Of a stretch of DNA of 64,000 nt, positions 34,644-44,058 are shown piece after piece. A program made the translations under genes and the position numbers. A model generated the notes under the pieces. It did not search any database and had not been told where the DNA came from. It worked only from the letters and a program-made list of their open reading frames with translations. Source of the DNA: Streptomyces durmitorensis. Its GTDB lineage: Bacteria > Actinomycetota > Actinomycetes > Streptomycetales > Streptomycetaceae. How positions within the stretch are numbered: position 1 is the first letter of the stretch; each line of letters starts with the position of its first letter. The stretch covers positions 2,232,001 to 2,296,000 of the forward strand of contig NZ_CP097289.1 in NCBI RefSeq assembly GCF_023498005.1, written 5' to 3'.

Positions 34644-36665
34644 TCAGCTCGCCTTCTTGTCGTCGATCCGGACGAGGTCGTGGCCTCGCAGCGTGTAGAG
34701 CCTGCCGTCGCTGTCGGCGTTGACGTGGGGACCGCTGTACCACGCACCGTTGATCTCGGGTACGACCTTGCTGACGGCGAAGGTCTTCGGGTCGAAGCGG
34801 AAGAGGGTCGTGTCGGAGACGCCGTAGACCCTTCCCCGGCTGGTGACCATGGCCGCGAATCCGGGACAGATGTCACCGTGGTCGGCGGTGTGGACCACGG
34901 TGCGGGCCCGTAGGCCGATGACGAAGAAGCCGCCCTTTCTGGTGAGTCCGTACAGGTTGCCGCCCTGAACCGCCAGTGCGGCCACTCCCGTGGTCAGGGA
35001 ATCGGGGAGGTCGATGCGCCACAGCTCCTTCCCGACGACCGGGTCGAAGGCGACGACCGTGCCGCGCGGCCCCTTCGTGGTGGGGTTGTCACCGCCGAGG
35101 TACGCGATGCCCTCCCGGGTGGCGACCGCGCGCACCAGCTGGATGTCGTCGACCGGGTTGATGAACGCGCGCTTCTTGCCCGTCTTCGGCGAGTAGGTCC
35201 ACAGCGAGCCACCGCCCTCGGTGTCGGACTGCACACCGACGAGCATCAGCCGGTTGACCGGGTCGTGGCAGATGTCGAGCGGCCGGTTCTGCTCGCTCGG
35301 GAACGAGGCGATCTGGTGGGGCTGCTTGTCGTCCGACGGGTCGTACGCCCATATGCCCTGCGAGCTGTACTGGCCGGTGTAGAGCACGCCGGCCAGCAGT
35401 TCGGCGTCCTTCGCCTCGCCGGGCGCCCGGAGGTTGACCACCGTGTCGGTGCCCAACTCATGGCGTGTGATGACGTTGTTGCCACCGACGAAGACGTACT
35501 TGTCGTCGGCGGCGATGCCCATCGCGGTCTGCGGGCTGAGGGGTGCGCCCGCCTTGCCGAGTTCAGTGATGACGGACGTACCGGCGGCCGTGTCGATCTC
35601 GCCGACGAAGCCGTACCCCGAGACGACGGTCAGTTTGCCGTCGGCGTGGTCGAGGCCCCAGATCTCACCGAGGTCGGGACCGTCGAACTCGACGGGGGCG
35701 AGCGCTTGGGTGGCCGCCGAGTAGGAGTACAGACCGGCGTCGGAGGCGAAGTAGATCACGTCGCCCTTGGCGGTCAGGTTCTTGACCACCTTGCCCTCGG
35801 TGGTCTTCACCTTGTACGAGGAGAGGTCGGCCAGGTCAAGCACGGCCAGCTTGGCGGGTTGGGTCGACCCCGATGTGCCGACGACGAGGCGGTCGCCGAC
35901 GACGGCGAGCTCACGCAGGCTTGGGTCCTTCTGCAGCTCCGGCGGTGTGACGTTGCTGAACGTGCCCTTCGCCCGGTCGTACGCGTACAGCGACGCCTTG
36001 CTGGCCTCGCCGCCGCCGGACAGGACGCTGCCCGCTCCGAAGAAGACGGTCTTGTCCGTGGCCGCGACGGCCCTGGCCAGAGTGGCCTTCGGGTCCGGGA
36101 TGCCGAGGTTGGTCATCTTGTCGTCGGCCGGGTCGTACATCCACAGCGCGGGGGCCTTGCCGGGTATGCCGCCCACGGCGTACACGGTGCCGTCCGGGGC
36201 GACGGCCAGCTCGCGGATGTCACGGTCCTCGGTCCGGCCGACGCCCACGGCGGGCTTGTCCGGGGTGCTCAGGTCCCACCGGAAGAGGTTGGGCTTGCCT
36301 TCATCGCCCTTGGTCAGGATGCCGGCGTACAGGTACTTGCCGTCCTTGTCGGCGGCGAGCGCCTGGATCGAGTGCCCGTAGCCGATTTCGGTCTGCGACA
36401 CCACCTTGCGGGTCGGCAGATGGAACCCGATCACCCGGGTGGGAGTGAGATTGCGTGATCCGATGTAGACGGTGTCGCCGACCTGGATCCCGCTCATCAG
36501 CGCGAACTGGACGATGCCGGGGCCGAGATCGGTGACCCTGGTACGGAATCCTTCCGGCGCGGCTTGGGCCGTCGCGCTGAGCAGCGGTGCCGCTGCCGCG
36601 GCGAGCCCGATGCCTCCGCCTGCCCGGAGCAGTCTGCGCCTGCTCATCGATGTGTGGTGTCGCAC
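34644..36665 (-). CDS. Tat-exported beta-propeller protein
   Basis: A 673-residue protein with a Tat signal (SRRRLLRAGGG and the hydrophobic ALAAAAAPLLSATAQA-like stretch). The mature part is made of repeated four-strand blades (for example DGTVYAVGGIPGKAPALWMY, DKYVFVGGNNVITRHEL, GGNLYGLTRKGGFFVIGL), suggesting one or two 7-8-bladed propellers of the YVTN/PQQ type without a clear PQQ-binding signature. It probably binds or cleaves carbohydrate outside the cell together with the lyase encoded 2 bases downstream. It is the fifth gene of the uptake operon. The enzymatic role, if any, is not visible. Confidence 0.78.
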   Translation of the reverse strand: MRHHTSMSRRRLLRAGGGIGLAAAAAPLLSATAQAAPEGFRTRVTDLGPGIVQFALMSGIQVGDTVYIGSRNLTPTRVIGFHLPTRKVVSQTEIGYGHSIQALAADKDGKYLYAGILTKGDEGKPNLFRWDLSTPDKPAVGVGRTEDRDIRELAVAPDGTVYAVGGIPGKAPALWMYDPADDKMTNLGIPDPKATLARAVAATDKTVFFGAGSVLSGGGEASKASLYAYDRAKGTFSNVTPPELQKDPSLRELAVVGDRLVVGTSGSTQPAKLAVLDLADLSSYKVKTTEGKVVKNLTAKGDVIYFASDAGLYSYSAATQALAPVEFDGPDLGEIWGLDHADGKLTVVSGYGFVGEIDTAAGTSVITELGKAGAPLSPQTAMGIAADDKYVFVGGNNVITRHELGTDTVVNLRAPGEAKDAELLAGVLYTGQYSSQGIWAYDPSDDKQPHQIASFPSEQNRPLDICHDPVNRLMLVGVQSDTEGGGSLWTYSPKTGKKRAFINPVDDIQLVRAVATREGIAYLGGDNPTTKGPRGTVVAFDPVVGKELWRIDLPDSLTTGVAALAVQGGNLYGLTRKGGFFVIGLRARTVVHTADHGDICPGFAAMVTSRGRVYGVSDTTLFRFDPKTFAVSKVVPEINGAWYSGPHVNADSDGRLYTLRGHDLVRIDDKKAS

Positions 36666-36791
36666 GTGAACTCCTTTGTCAGTGCGGGATATGTGGGGGG
36701 GGGACAGCGCACAAGTGGGTGAGCGGAGCTCACGGGAGAGCGCTGGTGGCCTGTGGTGAGGGCGGTGCGTGGGGGACGCCGCCCCCGCCCG

Positions 36792-37805
36792 TCAGGCCGA
36801 CGTCGCCAAGGCCGCCCGGTGGACGGCGTGGGCGAACGGTCTTTGTGAGCAGTAGCGCACGACTTCGTCGATGGCACTGCTGGTGATGCGCCGGAGCTCG
36901 CCGCCGAGCGAGCCCGCGATGTGCGGGGTGAGCAGGACGTTGGGAAGGGAGTAGAGCGGTGATGCCGCGGGCAGCACCTCCGGCTCGGTGACGTCGATGA
37001 CCGCGTGGATGCGCCCGCTCGCGGCTTCGGCGGTGAGCGCGGCGGTGTCGACGAGGGAGCCGCGGGCCGTGTTGATGAGAGTGGCGCCGTCCCGCATCGA
37101 CGCCAGCCTGCGGGCGTCCAGGATGTGGTGGGTCTCCGGCAGGGCGGGGGCGTGCAGTGTGACGACGTCCGAGTCCGCGACGAGTTCGTCGAGTTCGACG
37201 TGCCGGGCGTCGAGTGCCGCCGCCTGTTCCGCGTCGATGTACGGGTCGGCGAGCAGGAGATCCAGTTCGTAGGGCCGCAGCAGTTCGAGCACCTTGCGGC
37301 CGATGAGCGAGGCACCGACCACGCCCACGGTCCTGCGGTAGTTGCCGAACCCCGGGAAGCGCTGCGACCAGTCGGACACGTCACGGTGCTCGCGGTAGAT
37401 GCCGCCGATCTCAAGGACCCGCTTGTTGGCGAAGAGGATCGCGGCGACGGTGTACTCGGCCACGGGCACGGCGTTGGCCGCGGCGGCCGAGGAGACCGCG
37501 ATCCCGCGGTCCCAACAGGCCTGCGTCACATGGTGCTTGACGCTCCCTGCCGCGTGCACGATCGCCTTCAGGGCCGGTGCGCGGGCCAGCAGGTCCTCGT
37601 CGAGGACCGGGCAGCCCCATGAGGTGATCAGGATTTCCACGTCCTTCAGGGCCGGTTCGTCGTCGAAGTCCTCGGCCACATGGTCCGGATCGATGTCGAC
37701 GTACGCCGTCAGACGCTGCCTCTCGGCAGGCGGGAACATCGCGTCCCGGTGCCGGCGGCCCATGGCGAACAGGGCGCGGGGCCGGGAGGCCGCGGTCGAG
37801 TGCAT
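36792..37805 (-). CDS. D-isomer-specific 2-hydroxyacid dehydrogenase
   Basis: A 337-residue NAD-dependent dehydrogenase. The nucleotide-binding motif is VGVVGASLIGRKVLELLRP (a GxSxIG variant). The catalytic Arg is in NTARGSLVD, Glu in DVTEPEVLP and His in LLTPHIAGSLGGE. The ATG at 37805 follows GTGAGGAAT; the longer frame would run into the permease gene. It lies 35 bases after the MalG-type permease and probably processes an imported sugar acid or its breakdown product. Substrate unknown. Confidence 0.88.
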   Translation of the reverse strand: MHSTAASRPRALFAMGRRHRDAMFPPAERQRLTAYVDIDPDHVAEDFDDEPALKDVEILITSWGCPVLDEDLLARAPALKAIVHAAGSVKHHVTQACWDRGIAVSSAAAANAVPVAEYTVAAILFANKRVLEIGGIYREHRDVSDWSQRFPGFGNYRRTVGVVGASLIGRKVLELLRPYELDLLLADPYIDAEQAAALDARHVELDELVADSDVVTLHAPALPETHHILDARRLASMRDGATLINTARGSLVDTAALTAEAASGRIHAVIDVTEPEVLPAASPLYSLPNVLLTPHIAGSLGGELRRITSSAIDEVVRYCSQRPFAHAVHRAALATSA

Positions 37806-37840
37806 ACGGGGATTCCTCACGGTGGTGGCTTGCTCGTGGC

Positions 37841-38698
37841 CTACTTGACGGCGCCGGCGGTCATGCCGGACTTCCAGAACCGCTGGAGCATCAGGAAGAC
37901 GATGATCAGCGGTACGACGGACACCAGCGAACCGACGACGGCCAGCAGGTAGTCCTCGGGGTGCCCTTGGGAGAGCGCGGAGGAGTACCACACGTAAAGA
38001 CCGAGGTTGACCGGGTAGAGGTCCTGGTCGGAGAGCATCACCAGGGGCAGGAAGAAGCTGTTCCAGATCTGCGTGAACTGGAAGAGGAAGATGGTCACGA
38101 AGCCGGGTGCCATCATCGGGAAGGCGACGCGGCAGAAGGACCTGAACTCCCCCGCCCCGTCCATCCGCGCCGCTTCCAGGACCTCGTCCGGCACATAGGC
38201 GGCGCTGAAGACGCGGGCCAGATACACGCCGAACGGGAAGACGAGGCCTGGCACGAACACGCTCCAGAACGTGTTCACCACACCGGCTTCGGCGGCGAGC
38301 AGGTAGAGCGGGATCGCCATCGCCGTGCCGGGCACCATCACGCCGAGCAGGACCAGCGAGAACAGCCGCTCCTTGCCGGGGAACACGAGCTTGTCGAAGG
38401 CGTACCCGGCGGCGACGCCGAACAGCGATGCCAGCAGGGCGCCGACACCGGCGTACCCCACGGTGTTGAGCACCCAGCGCAGGTAGACGCCGTCGTCGGC
38501 GGCGAACAGCTGCTCCAGGTTCTCGGCGAGGTGGATCTCGTTGCCCAGGGAGAAGCCGTTCGTCCCGAACAGGTCCTCGCGGCTCTTGGTGGAGGACAGC
38601 ATCAGCCAGGTGAGGGGCAGCAGGGTGTAGAGGGTGGCGAGGCCCAGCATCGCGGTGACCCCTGCCTTGGACAGCAGGACGGACGGTGGCTTGGTCAC
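37841..38698 (-). CDS. Carbohydrate ABC transporter permease (MalG type)
   Basis: A 285-residue inner-membrane permease with six helices. The ATPase-contact EAA loop is VLEAARMDGAGEFRSFCRVA. The GTG start at 38698 overlaps the stop of the partner permease by 4 bases (GTGA). With the binding protein at 40.9 kb and the MalF-type subunit it forms a CUT1 sugar importer. No ATPase gene is in this operon, so a shared MsiK-type ATPase elsewhere is expected, as is usual in Streptomyces. Confidence 0.92.
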   Translation of the reverse strand: MTKPPSVLLSKAGVTAMLGLATLYTLLPLTWLMLSSTKSREDLFGTNGFSLGNEIHLAENLEQLFAADDGVYLRWVLNTVGYAGVGALLASLFGVAAGYAFDKLVFPGKERLFSLVLLGVMVPGTAMAIPLYLLAAEAGVVNTFWSVFVPGLVFPFGVYLARVFSAAYVPDEVLEAARMDGAGEFRSFCRVAFPMMAPGFVTIFLFQFTQIWNSFFLPLVMLSDQDLYPVNLGLYVWYSSALSQGHPEDYLLAVVGSLVSVVPLIIVFLMLQRFWKSGMTAGAVK

Positions 38699-39591
38699 GG
38701 CTTGCTCCCGCGGCGTGAGATACGGGTGACGATGAACGAAAGCACGGCGGCGAACACGGCGATCAGCAGCGAAGCGGCCGCCGCGAGGCCGAAGTCGTTG
38801 TTCTGGAAGGCGGCCGTCTGGACGTACATATTGGGTGTCCAGGTGCTGCCGATCGCGCTGGAGGCGCTGTAGATGACCTTCGGCTCGGTGAAGAGCTGGA
38901 TCGACCCGATGACGGTGAACAGGACGGCCAGCGCGATCGACGGGCGGATCATCGGGACCTTGATGGCCAGCGCCGTGCGGATGGCACCCGCGCCGTCGAC
39001 CTTCGCCGCGTCCAGTGTCTCGCGGGGCACGGCCTGCAGGGCGGCGTAGAAGATGACCATGTTGTAGCCCATCCACTCCCACACGGCGATGTTGGCCGCG
39101 GAGAACACCGCGACGTCGGCCGACAGGAAGCTGATGTCGATGCCGCCGGACTTCAGGAAGTCGATCACCGGGCTCAGGCCCGGCGTGTAGAGGTACACCC
39201 AGATCAGCGCGGCGATGAGACCCGGCACGGCGTGCGGCAGGAACAGCGCCAGCTGGAAGAAGGACCGGGCCTTGGCCAGGCCGCTGTCGAGCAGCAGGGC
39301 GAGTACCAGTGCGCCGCCGATCATCACCGGAATGTAGAGGGCGCAGTACGCGGCGACGACGAGGAAGCCGTCCAGGAACTGCGGGTCGGTCAATGCCTCC
39401 GCGTAGTTGTCCAGGCCGGAGAAGACGTTCTCCGTACCGCCGAACCCGAGGCCGGATGTGCGAGTGGTGAACAGGCTCAGCCAGGCCGCGTACGCCAGCG
39501 GGGCAAGCGTGACGACCGTGAACAGGACGAAGAACGGGGACAGGAGCAGGGTGGCGGTTCGGCGCTGTCCACGGGTGGATGGGGATGCCAT
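38695..39591 (-). CDS. Carbohydrate ABC transporter permease (MalF type)
   Basis: A 298-residue six-helix CUT1 permease. It starts with a short basic N-terminus (SPSTRGQRRTATLLLSPF), and the EAA loop reads TLDAAKVDGAGAIRTALAIK. It forms the heterodimeric channel with the MalG-type subunit whose start overlaps its stop. It follows the binding-protein gene by 45 bases in the same operon. Confidence 0.92.
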   Translation of the reverse strand: MASPSTRGQRRTATLLLSPFFVLFTVVTLAPLAYAAWLSLFTTRTSGLGFGGTENVFSGLDNYAEALTDPQFLDGFLVVAAYCALYIPVMIGGALVLALLLDSGLAKARSFFQLALFLPHAVPGLIAALIWVYLYTPGLSPVIDFLKSGGIDISFLSADVAVFSAANIAVWEWMGYNMVIFYAALQAVPRETLDAAKVDGAGAIRTALAIKVPMIRPSIALAVLFTVIGSIQLFTEPKVIYSASSAIGSTWTPNMYVQTAAFQNNDFGLAAAASLLIAVFAAVLSFIVTRISRRGSKP

Positions 39592-39636
39592 GCCGGCCTT
39601 TCTCGGTGGGACGGGTCGAGCGGTTGACCGGCACGC

Positions 39637-40944
39637 TTACGGAGCGGTGACCTTCATGCCGCGCTGCCTCATGTGCTTGACGGTGGTCTTCTCGGCGTCC
39701 GAGAGCACCTCGGGCAGGTCTGCCTTGCCCTCGGCGACCTTGGGAAGCTCGTCCACGATGGCGGTGTTGGTGGTGCCCATGGCGGGGCCCCAGGTCCAGC
39801 CGCGCCGGATCGCCCGGTACGACGACGCACCGATGGCATAGACGTCCTGTCCGCCGAAGTACTGCGTGCCGAACGCCTTCTTGGTGACCGGCACGAGCTT
39901 CGGGTCGGCGGGGAACATGCTGCTGGTGCCGGAGGACACCCATGCCTTCATGCCCTCGGGGTCCGTGGTGATCCACTTGATGAACTCGGCTGCGGCACCG
40001 CTGTTGTCGGCCCCCTTCGGGATCACGAAGGACGAGCCTCCGTACATGCCCGAGGCCGGCTTGCCGTCCCAGGTGGGCACGGGGGCCACGGCCCATTTGC
40101 CCTTCTGGTCGGGGACGGTCGCCTGGTGCGCCCCGGCGCACCAGCTGGCGCAGACATAGGCGACGGTCTGGTTCTTCTGGACGCTCGTCCAGAACGGGTC
40201 CAGTGAACTCAGCGAGCGGACGAGGTCCTTGCGGGCGAGGTCGCCCCAGTAGCCCGCGGTCTTCTTGGAGGGGGCGTCGTCGACCGTCACCTTCCAGGAG
40301 TCCTTCCCGGCGGTGAACCACTTGCCGCCCGCCTGCCAGGTGAGCGCACTGAGGAGGCCGGGGTTGTCGGTGTAGAGGACCCCGCCGCGGGCGTCGGGAT
40401 CGGCCTTCTTCACCTTCTCGGTCATGGTCCGGTAGGCGTCCCACGTCTTGGGTACGCCGATCTTGTGCCGGTCGAAGAAGTCCTTGCGGTACATCATCAT
40501 CAGGGGCGCCGCGTCACGGGGGACCGCCCAGGTCCTGCCGCCGAGGTCGACCAACTGGCGTACGGCTTGGGGGAATTGGTCCTTGACCACGGGGCCGAGC
40601 GTTTCGCTCAGGTCTTCGATCTTCCCCTGGGCCGCGAACTCCGGCAGGTTCGGGTACTCGACGACCGCGACGTCCGGGGCGGTGCCGGCCTTCACCGCGT
40701 TGGTGAGCTTGGAGTAGTACTCCTGCCCCGACGGGACCGTCTCGAAGGTCACCTCGATGTCCGGGTGGCTTCGGTTGAAAGCCGCGGCCACCTCGTCGGA
40801 GCCCTTGACGAAGGACCAGAAGGTGACCTTTCCGGTCTTCTCGGCCGCGGGGGCGGACCCCTGGCCTGCTCCTCCGCACGCCGTGGCAAGCAGGGCGAGG
40901 GCCGCGACAGGGCCGGCCAGGGCGGCCGTGGTTCTGCGAAGCAT
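39637..40944 (-). CDS. Sugar-binding lipoprotein of the ABC importer
   Basis: A 435-residue extracellular solute-binding protein. The lipobox ALLATACGG places the lipid Cys near residue 23. The mature part is a family 1 binding protein (VTFWSFVKGSDEVAAAFNRS, GTAPDVAVVEYPNLPEFAAQ, RDAAPLMMMYRKDFFD, GGSSFVIPKGADNSGAAAEF). It captures an oligosaccharide for the two permeases. It is the first gene of the operon behind TTGACG/TAATGA. The ATG at 40944 gives a normal lipoprotein signal; the upstream frame to 41034 crosses the promoter. Confidence 0.92.
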   Translation of the reverse strand: MLRRTTAALAGPVAALALLATACGGAGQGSAPAAEKTGKVTFWSFVKGSDEVAAAFNRSHPDIEVTFETVPSGQEYYSKLTNAVKAGTAPDVAVVEYPNLPEFAAQGKIEDLSETLGPVVKDQFPQAVRQLVDLGGRTWAVPRDAAPLMMMYRKDFFDRHKIGVPKTWDAYRTMTEKVKKADPDARGGVLYTDNPGLLSALTWQAGGKWFTAGKDSWKVTVDDAPSKKTAGYWGDLARKDLVRSLSSLDPFWTSVQKNQTVAYVCASWCAGAHQATVPDQKGKWAVAPVPTWDGKPASGMYGGSSFVIPKGADNSGAAAEFIKWITTDPEGMKAWVSSGTSSMFPADPKLVPVTKKAFGTQYFGGQDVYAIGASSYRAIRRGWTWGPAMGTTNTAIVDELPKVAEGKADLPEVLSDAEKTTVKHMRQRGMKVTAP

Positions 40945-40955
40945 GATGTTCGCCG

Positions 40956-41049
40956 ATCGTTCGCTGGGATGTCGAACGAAATCATTAGCCAGCACCAAGG
41001 CTTCGTCAATGCTTTTGGTTTCATTCAACGCCAAACGAAAGCAAACGAT
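40956..41049 (-). promoter_or_regulatory. Promoter and operators of the glycan uptake operon
   Basis: On the minus strand: TTGACG (41009-41004), 16-base spacer, TAATGA (40987-40982). Upstream of it, GAAAGCAAACGAT (41037-41049, plus strand) is the reverse complement of a 13-base motif in the regulator's own promoter at 42208-42220, and CAAACGA occurs twice 10 bases apart. A related ATCGTTCGCT lies at 40956-40965 downstream of the -10. Confidence 0.6.
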
Positions 41050-41065
41050 GCGCGCGAGTCGCGCC

Positions 41066-42166
41066 CTACTTGCGCTCGGCGGCCTCCAAGGGCGCCCCGC
41101 TGGACGCCCTGACCCGCAGCTCCGGACGGAGCAGCAGCTCGGCGAGCGGGGGTGTCGCGTCGGCGAGCCTGCGCATCATCAGGTCGACCGCCCACTCCCC
41201 CACCGCCCGCTTGGGCGGCGCCACGGCCGTGAGTGGGACGTCGCTCAGCTCGGCGACCTCGTCGTCGTAGGTGACGATGGCCAGGTCATCCGGGACGCCG
41301 AGGCCGCGCGCCTGCAGGAGACCGACGAGGGTGACGGCGTCGAGATCGTTGTGGACCAGCGCCGCCCGGACCTCGCCCGCCTCGACGGCCCGTACGAGCT
41401 CCGCCAACTGCTCCTCGAACGGGGCGGGCTCGTCGGCGGAACCGATGTGGTGCTCCGGGCCCGTCGGCAGCCCCAGGGCGGCGCACGCCGCGGCGTAACC
41501 CTCTCGGATCAGGGGCGTGTTCGGGCTCTCGACCCTGGCCACCAGCGCGATCCGCTCGTGCCCCAGCGCGGCGAGATGGCGCACCGCGAGGCCCGCGCCG
41601 AAAGCGTGGTCGGACGCGACCTGCTCAAGCCGTCCGGCCTGCGCGCCGGCCCGCCGGTCCACGAGGACGACCGGCACGTCGAGGCCGCTCAGCCACTCCT
41701 CGGCCTCCTCGGCGGGTTCGAGGCCCGCGCGCGGCATCAGCAGCAGACCGTCGGCGCCCGACGCGACGAGCCGCCGCACCTGCTCCTTGTTGTCCGCGAG
41801 CGTCTCGCCGGAGACCGTGAGCACGACCCGGACGCCGTGCGTACGCGCCGCGTCCTGCACCCCTCGGATGATCTCGGGGTAGTAGTAGCTCCCCGGGGGC
41901 ACGACGAGGCCCAGTACGTGTCCCTGACGCACCGCGGGCCTCGGCGCCGCGGGGCCGGAGGAAGTGGCCTGCTGGGCCGCGGCCGGGGACATCGCGCCAC
42001 CGTGCACGCGGACGAGGAGCCCGCGGCCGGCCAGGTCCCGCACGTCCTGGCGCAAGGTGACGGCGGAGACACCCATCTCGGCGGCCGCCTCCTTGACCTT
42101 GATGGTCCCCCGGCGCTCCACCATGCGCAGGATCGCTTCACGCCGCTCTTCTGTCAGCACCCGCAT
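41066..42166 (-). CDS. DeoR-HTH / LacI-type sensor hybrid repressor
   Basis: A 366-residue regulator that joins a DeoR-type winged helix (ERREAILRMVERRGTIKVKE, with LRQDVRDLAGRGLLVRVHGG) to a LacI/periplasmic-binding-type sugar sensor (VLGLVVPPGSYYYPEIIRG, ADGLLLMPRAG, VASDHAFGAGLAVRHLAALG, DLAIVTYDDEVAELSDVPLT). This architecture is known in actinobacteria. It stands directly upstream of the importer operon, and both promoters carry ATCGTTTGCTTTC, so it most likely represses the operon and itself until an oligosaccharide or its product binds. Confidence 0.88.
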   Translation of the reverse strand: MRVLTEERREAILRMVERRGTIKVKEAAAEMGVSAVTLRQDVRDLAGRGLLVRVHGGAMSPAAAQQATSSGPAAPRPAVRQGHVLGLVVPPGSYYYPEIIRGVQDAARTHGVRVVLTVSGETLADNKEQVRRLVASGADGLLLMPRAGLEPAEEAEEWLSGLDVPVVLVDRRAGAQAGRLEQVASDHAFGAGLAVRHLAALGHERIALVARVESPNTPLIREGYAAACAALGLPTGPEHHIGSADEPAPFEEQLAELVRAVEAGEVRAALVHNDLDAVTLVGLLQARGLGVPDDLAIVTYDDEVAELSDVPLTAVAPPKRAVGEWAVDLMMRRLADATPPLAELLLRPELRVRASSGAPLEAAERK

Positions 42167-42199
42167 GCCCCTCTCACTGCTCGCTGCTCCTGCTCATCG

Positions 42200-42225
42200 C
42201 GAGTGAAATCGTTTGCTTTCACTCG
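42200..42225. promoter_or_regulatory. Operator upstream of the DeoR/LacI hybrid gene
   Basis: CGAGTGAAA-N8-TTTCACTCG, a perfect 9-bp inverted repeat, lies 34 bases before the regulator start. Its centre contains ATCGTTTGCTTTC, the motif also found upstream of the importer operon. This supports autoregulation. Confidence 0.6.
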
Positions 42226-42377
42226 ACAAGCGAAAGGTATCAATGGGCAGCCGGAGGCGGCACCATCCGTTCACCCCGTGGCCCTCCGCCCGACGCCGTA
42301 CCTGCCGGACAGGCTTCACGGCAAGATCACAGAGTGCTCTCTGTCATGGAATGCCCATGACAGAGAGGATCTCTTCC

Positions 42378-43697
42378 ATGGCCAACTCCCGCAGACACCG
42401 GACCACTTACGGCCGACTGGCCCTCGTCACGGCCCTCGCGGCGGTCGCCGCCGCCGTGCCCCTGAACTCCGGCGCGCTCGCGGCCACGGCACTGCCCGCC
42501 GTCGAGCCGCGCGCCGAGACCCCCGCCCTGCACGACGACGAAGCGGGCGGCGACGCCGACGCCGACGACCCGGCGATCTGGCGCAACACCGCCGACCCGG
42601 ACCGCAGCCTGGTCGTCGCCACCGCCAAGCAGGGCGGTCTTCGCGTGTACGACCTCGCCGCGCGCGAGGTGCAGTCGGTTCCCGCACCTGCCGCGCCCGG
42701 ACCTGACGACGCACCCGGCCGCTTCAACAACGTCGACCTGGTGCACGGCCTTCGCCTGCCGTCGGGCCGCACCGACCTGGCCGTGACGAGCGACCGCGGC
42801 AGCGACCGGCTGCGGGTCTACCGCATCGACCGCGACCGCGCGGGCGGCCCGCTCACCGACGTCACCGACCCGTCCGCGGCACCCGTCTTCTCGTCCTCGC
42901 AGGAGGAGATCAACGAGCAGCGCACCGCGTACGGCCTCGCGACCTGGACGGACCCGTCGACGGGCCGGTCCTACGCCCTGGTCAGCCGACGGGAGCGGAC
43001 CCGCATCGCGCTCCTCGAACTGACCCCGAAGAGCGACGGCACGGTCGGCTACCGCAAGGTCCGCACACTCGACCTGCCTGCCGACTTCCGCCTGCCGAAC
43101 GGCACTTCGTGGTCGCCGTGCGGCGAGCCGGGCGAGCTGCCCCAGGTGGAGGGCATGGTCGTGGATCCGGCCAACGGCACGCTCTACGCGGGACAGGAGG
43201 ACGTCGGTATTTGGCGACTCCGTGCCGATCTGACCGGCAAGCCCCAACTCGTCGACAAGGTACGGGAGTTCGGTGTCCCCGGGACGTACGACCCTTCGAC
43301 CGAGGAGTGCGAGGCGGGAGCCGACCCCGGCTACGGCGGCAAGCACCTCAAGGCCGACGTCGAGGGCCTGACGCTGCTGGACGACGGCGACGGCAGCGGC
43401 GACGGACAGCTGCTGGCCTCCAGCCAGGGCGACAACACCTTCGCCGCCTACGACCGCGAGCCGTCCGACCACAACGAGTACGAGGGCGGTTTCCGCGTCA
43501 CCGCGGCCTCCTCCGCGCTCGACGGCTCCGAGGAATGCGACGGTGCCGCGGTCCTCAACAAGCCGCTCGGCGCCAGGTATCCGCACGGTCTGCTCGTCGT
43601 GCAGGACGGTCACGACGTACCGGGCGATCCCGAACGGCCCTCCACCAACTTCAAGTTCGTGGACCTGGGCGACGTACTCGACGCCGTCGACGACTGA
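42378..43697 (+). CDS. Secreted beta-propeller phytase
   Basis: A 439-residue exported protein. The signal is RRHRTTYGRLALVTALAAVA followed by a cleavage region near residue 30-38. The mature sequence matches the six-bladed calcium-dependent phytase family: DADDPAIWRNTADPDRSLVV, GLRVYDLAAREVQ, RFNNVDLVHGLRL, AYGLATWTD, EGMVVDPANGTLYAGQEDVG, HLKADVEGLTL and GARYPHGLLVVQDG. It releases phosphate from phytate outside the cell. The start is the ATG at 42378 behind AGAGAGGA; earlier Met codons lack a site. A strong terminator follows. No Pho box was recognised. Confidence 0.9.
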   Translation: MANSRRHRTTYGRLALVTALAAVAAAVPLNSGALAATALPAVEPRAETPALHDDEAGGDADADDPAIWRNTADPDRSLVVATAKQGGLRVYDLAAREVQSVPAPAAPGPDDAPGRFNNVDLVHGLRLPSGRTDLAVTSDRGSDRLRVYRIDRDRAGGPLTDVTDPSAAPVFSSSQEEINEQRTAYGLATWTDPSTGRSYALVSRRERTRIALLELTPKSDGTVGYRKVRTLDLPADFRLPNGTSWSPCGEPGELPQVEGMVVDPANGTLYAGQEDVGIWRLRADLTGKPQLVDKVREFGVPGTYDPSTEECEAGADPGYGGKHLKADVEGLTLLDDGDGSGDGQLLASSQGDNTFAAYDREPSDHNEYEGGFRVTAASSALDGSEECDGAAVLNKPLGARYPHGLLVVQDGHDVPGDPERPSTNFKFVDLGDVLDAVDD

Positions 43698-43706
43698 CAC
43701 CACATC

Positions 43707-43742
43707 GGGTGGCGGCCCCACGGGCCGCCACCCTTTTTCTTT
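43707..43742 (+). terminator. Strong terminator after the phytase gene
   Basis: A perfect 12-bp stem (43707-43718 with 43722-43733) and a CAC loop are followed by TTTTTCTTTT. It isolates phytase from the cluster that starts at 44.4 kb. Confidence 0.85.
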
Positions 43743-44058
43743 TCTTATTCAAGCGAAATGGTGATCTATCGCCGCTGCCGACCATGGCCAGAATTTCACC
43801 CGCCCAGAATGAGACGCTCCCTTCGCCGGAACACGACAGTCTAGTCGGGCACATGACAACGGCAAGCGACTTTTACCCATGACCGGATTTCGTCGATGAA
43901 TCCCCCCTTGACTCCTTACGCCACCTGGAGCCGGAACGGCCGGCCGCTGTCCGAAAGTCGAGGACGCCGCCCGAAAGCCGAGGTGCCTGTGAATACAGAT
44001 GAGGCCAAGAGTCATTGACGGCCCGTCAGGCGGCTCGCGCTTCTTTTTGGACAGACCA

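Noticed and set aside
37841..40444. An 867-codon frame that appeared to fuse a new N-terminus to the MalG-type permease.
   Set aside because: The first ~580 codons are the wrong frame over the binding protein and MalF gene. The true start is the GTG at 38698 overlapping the MalF stop.
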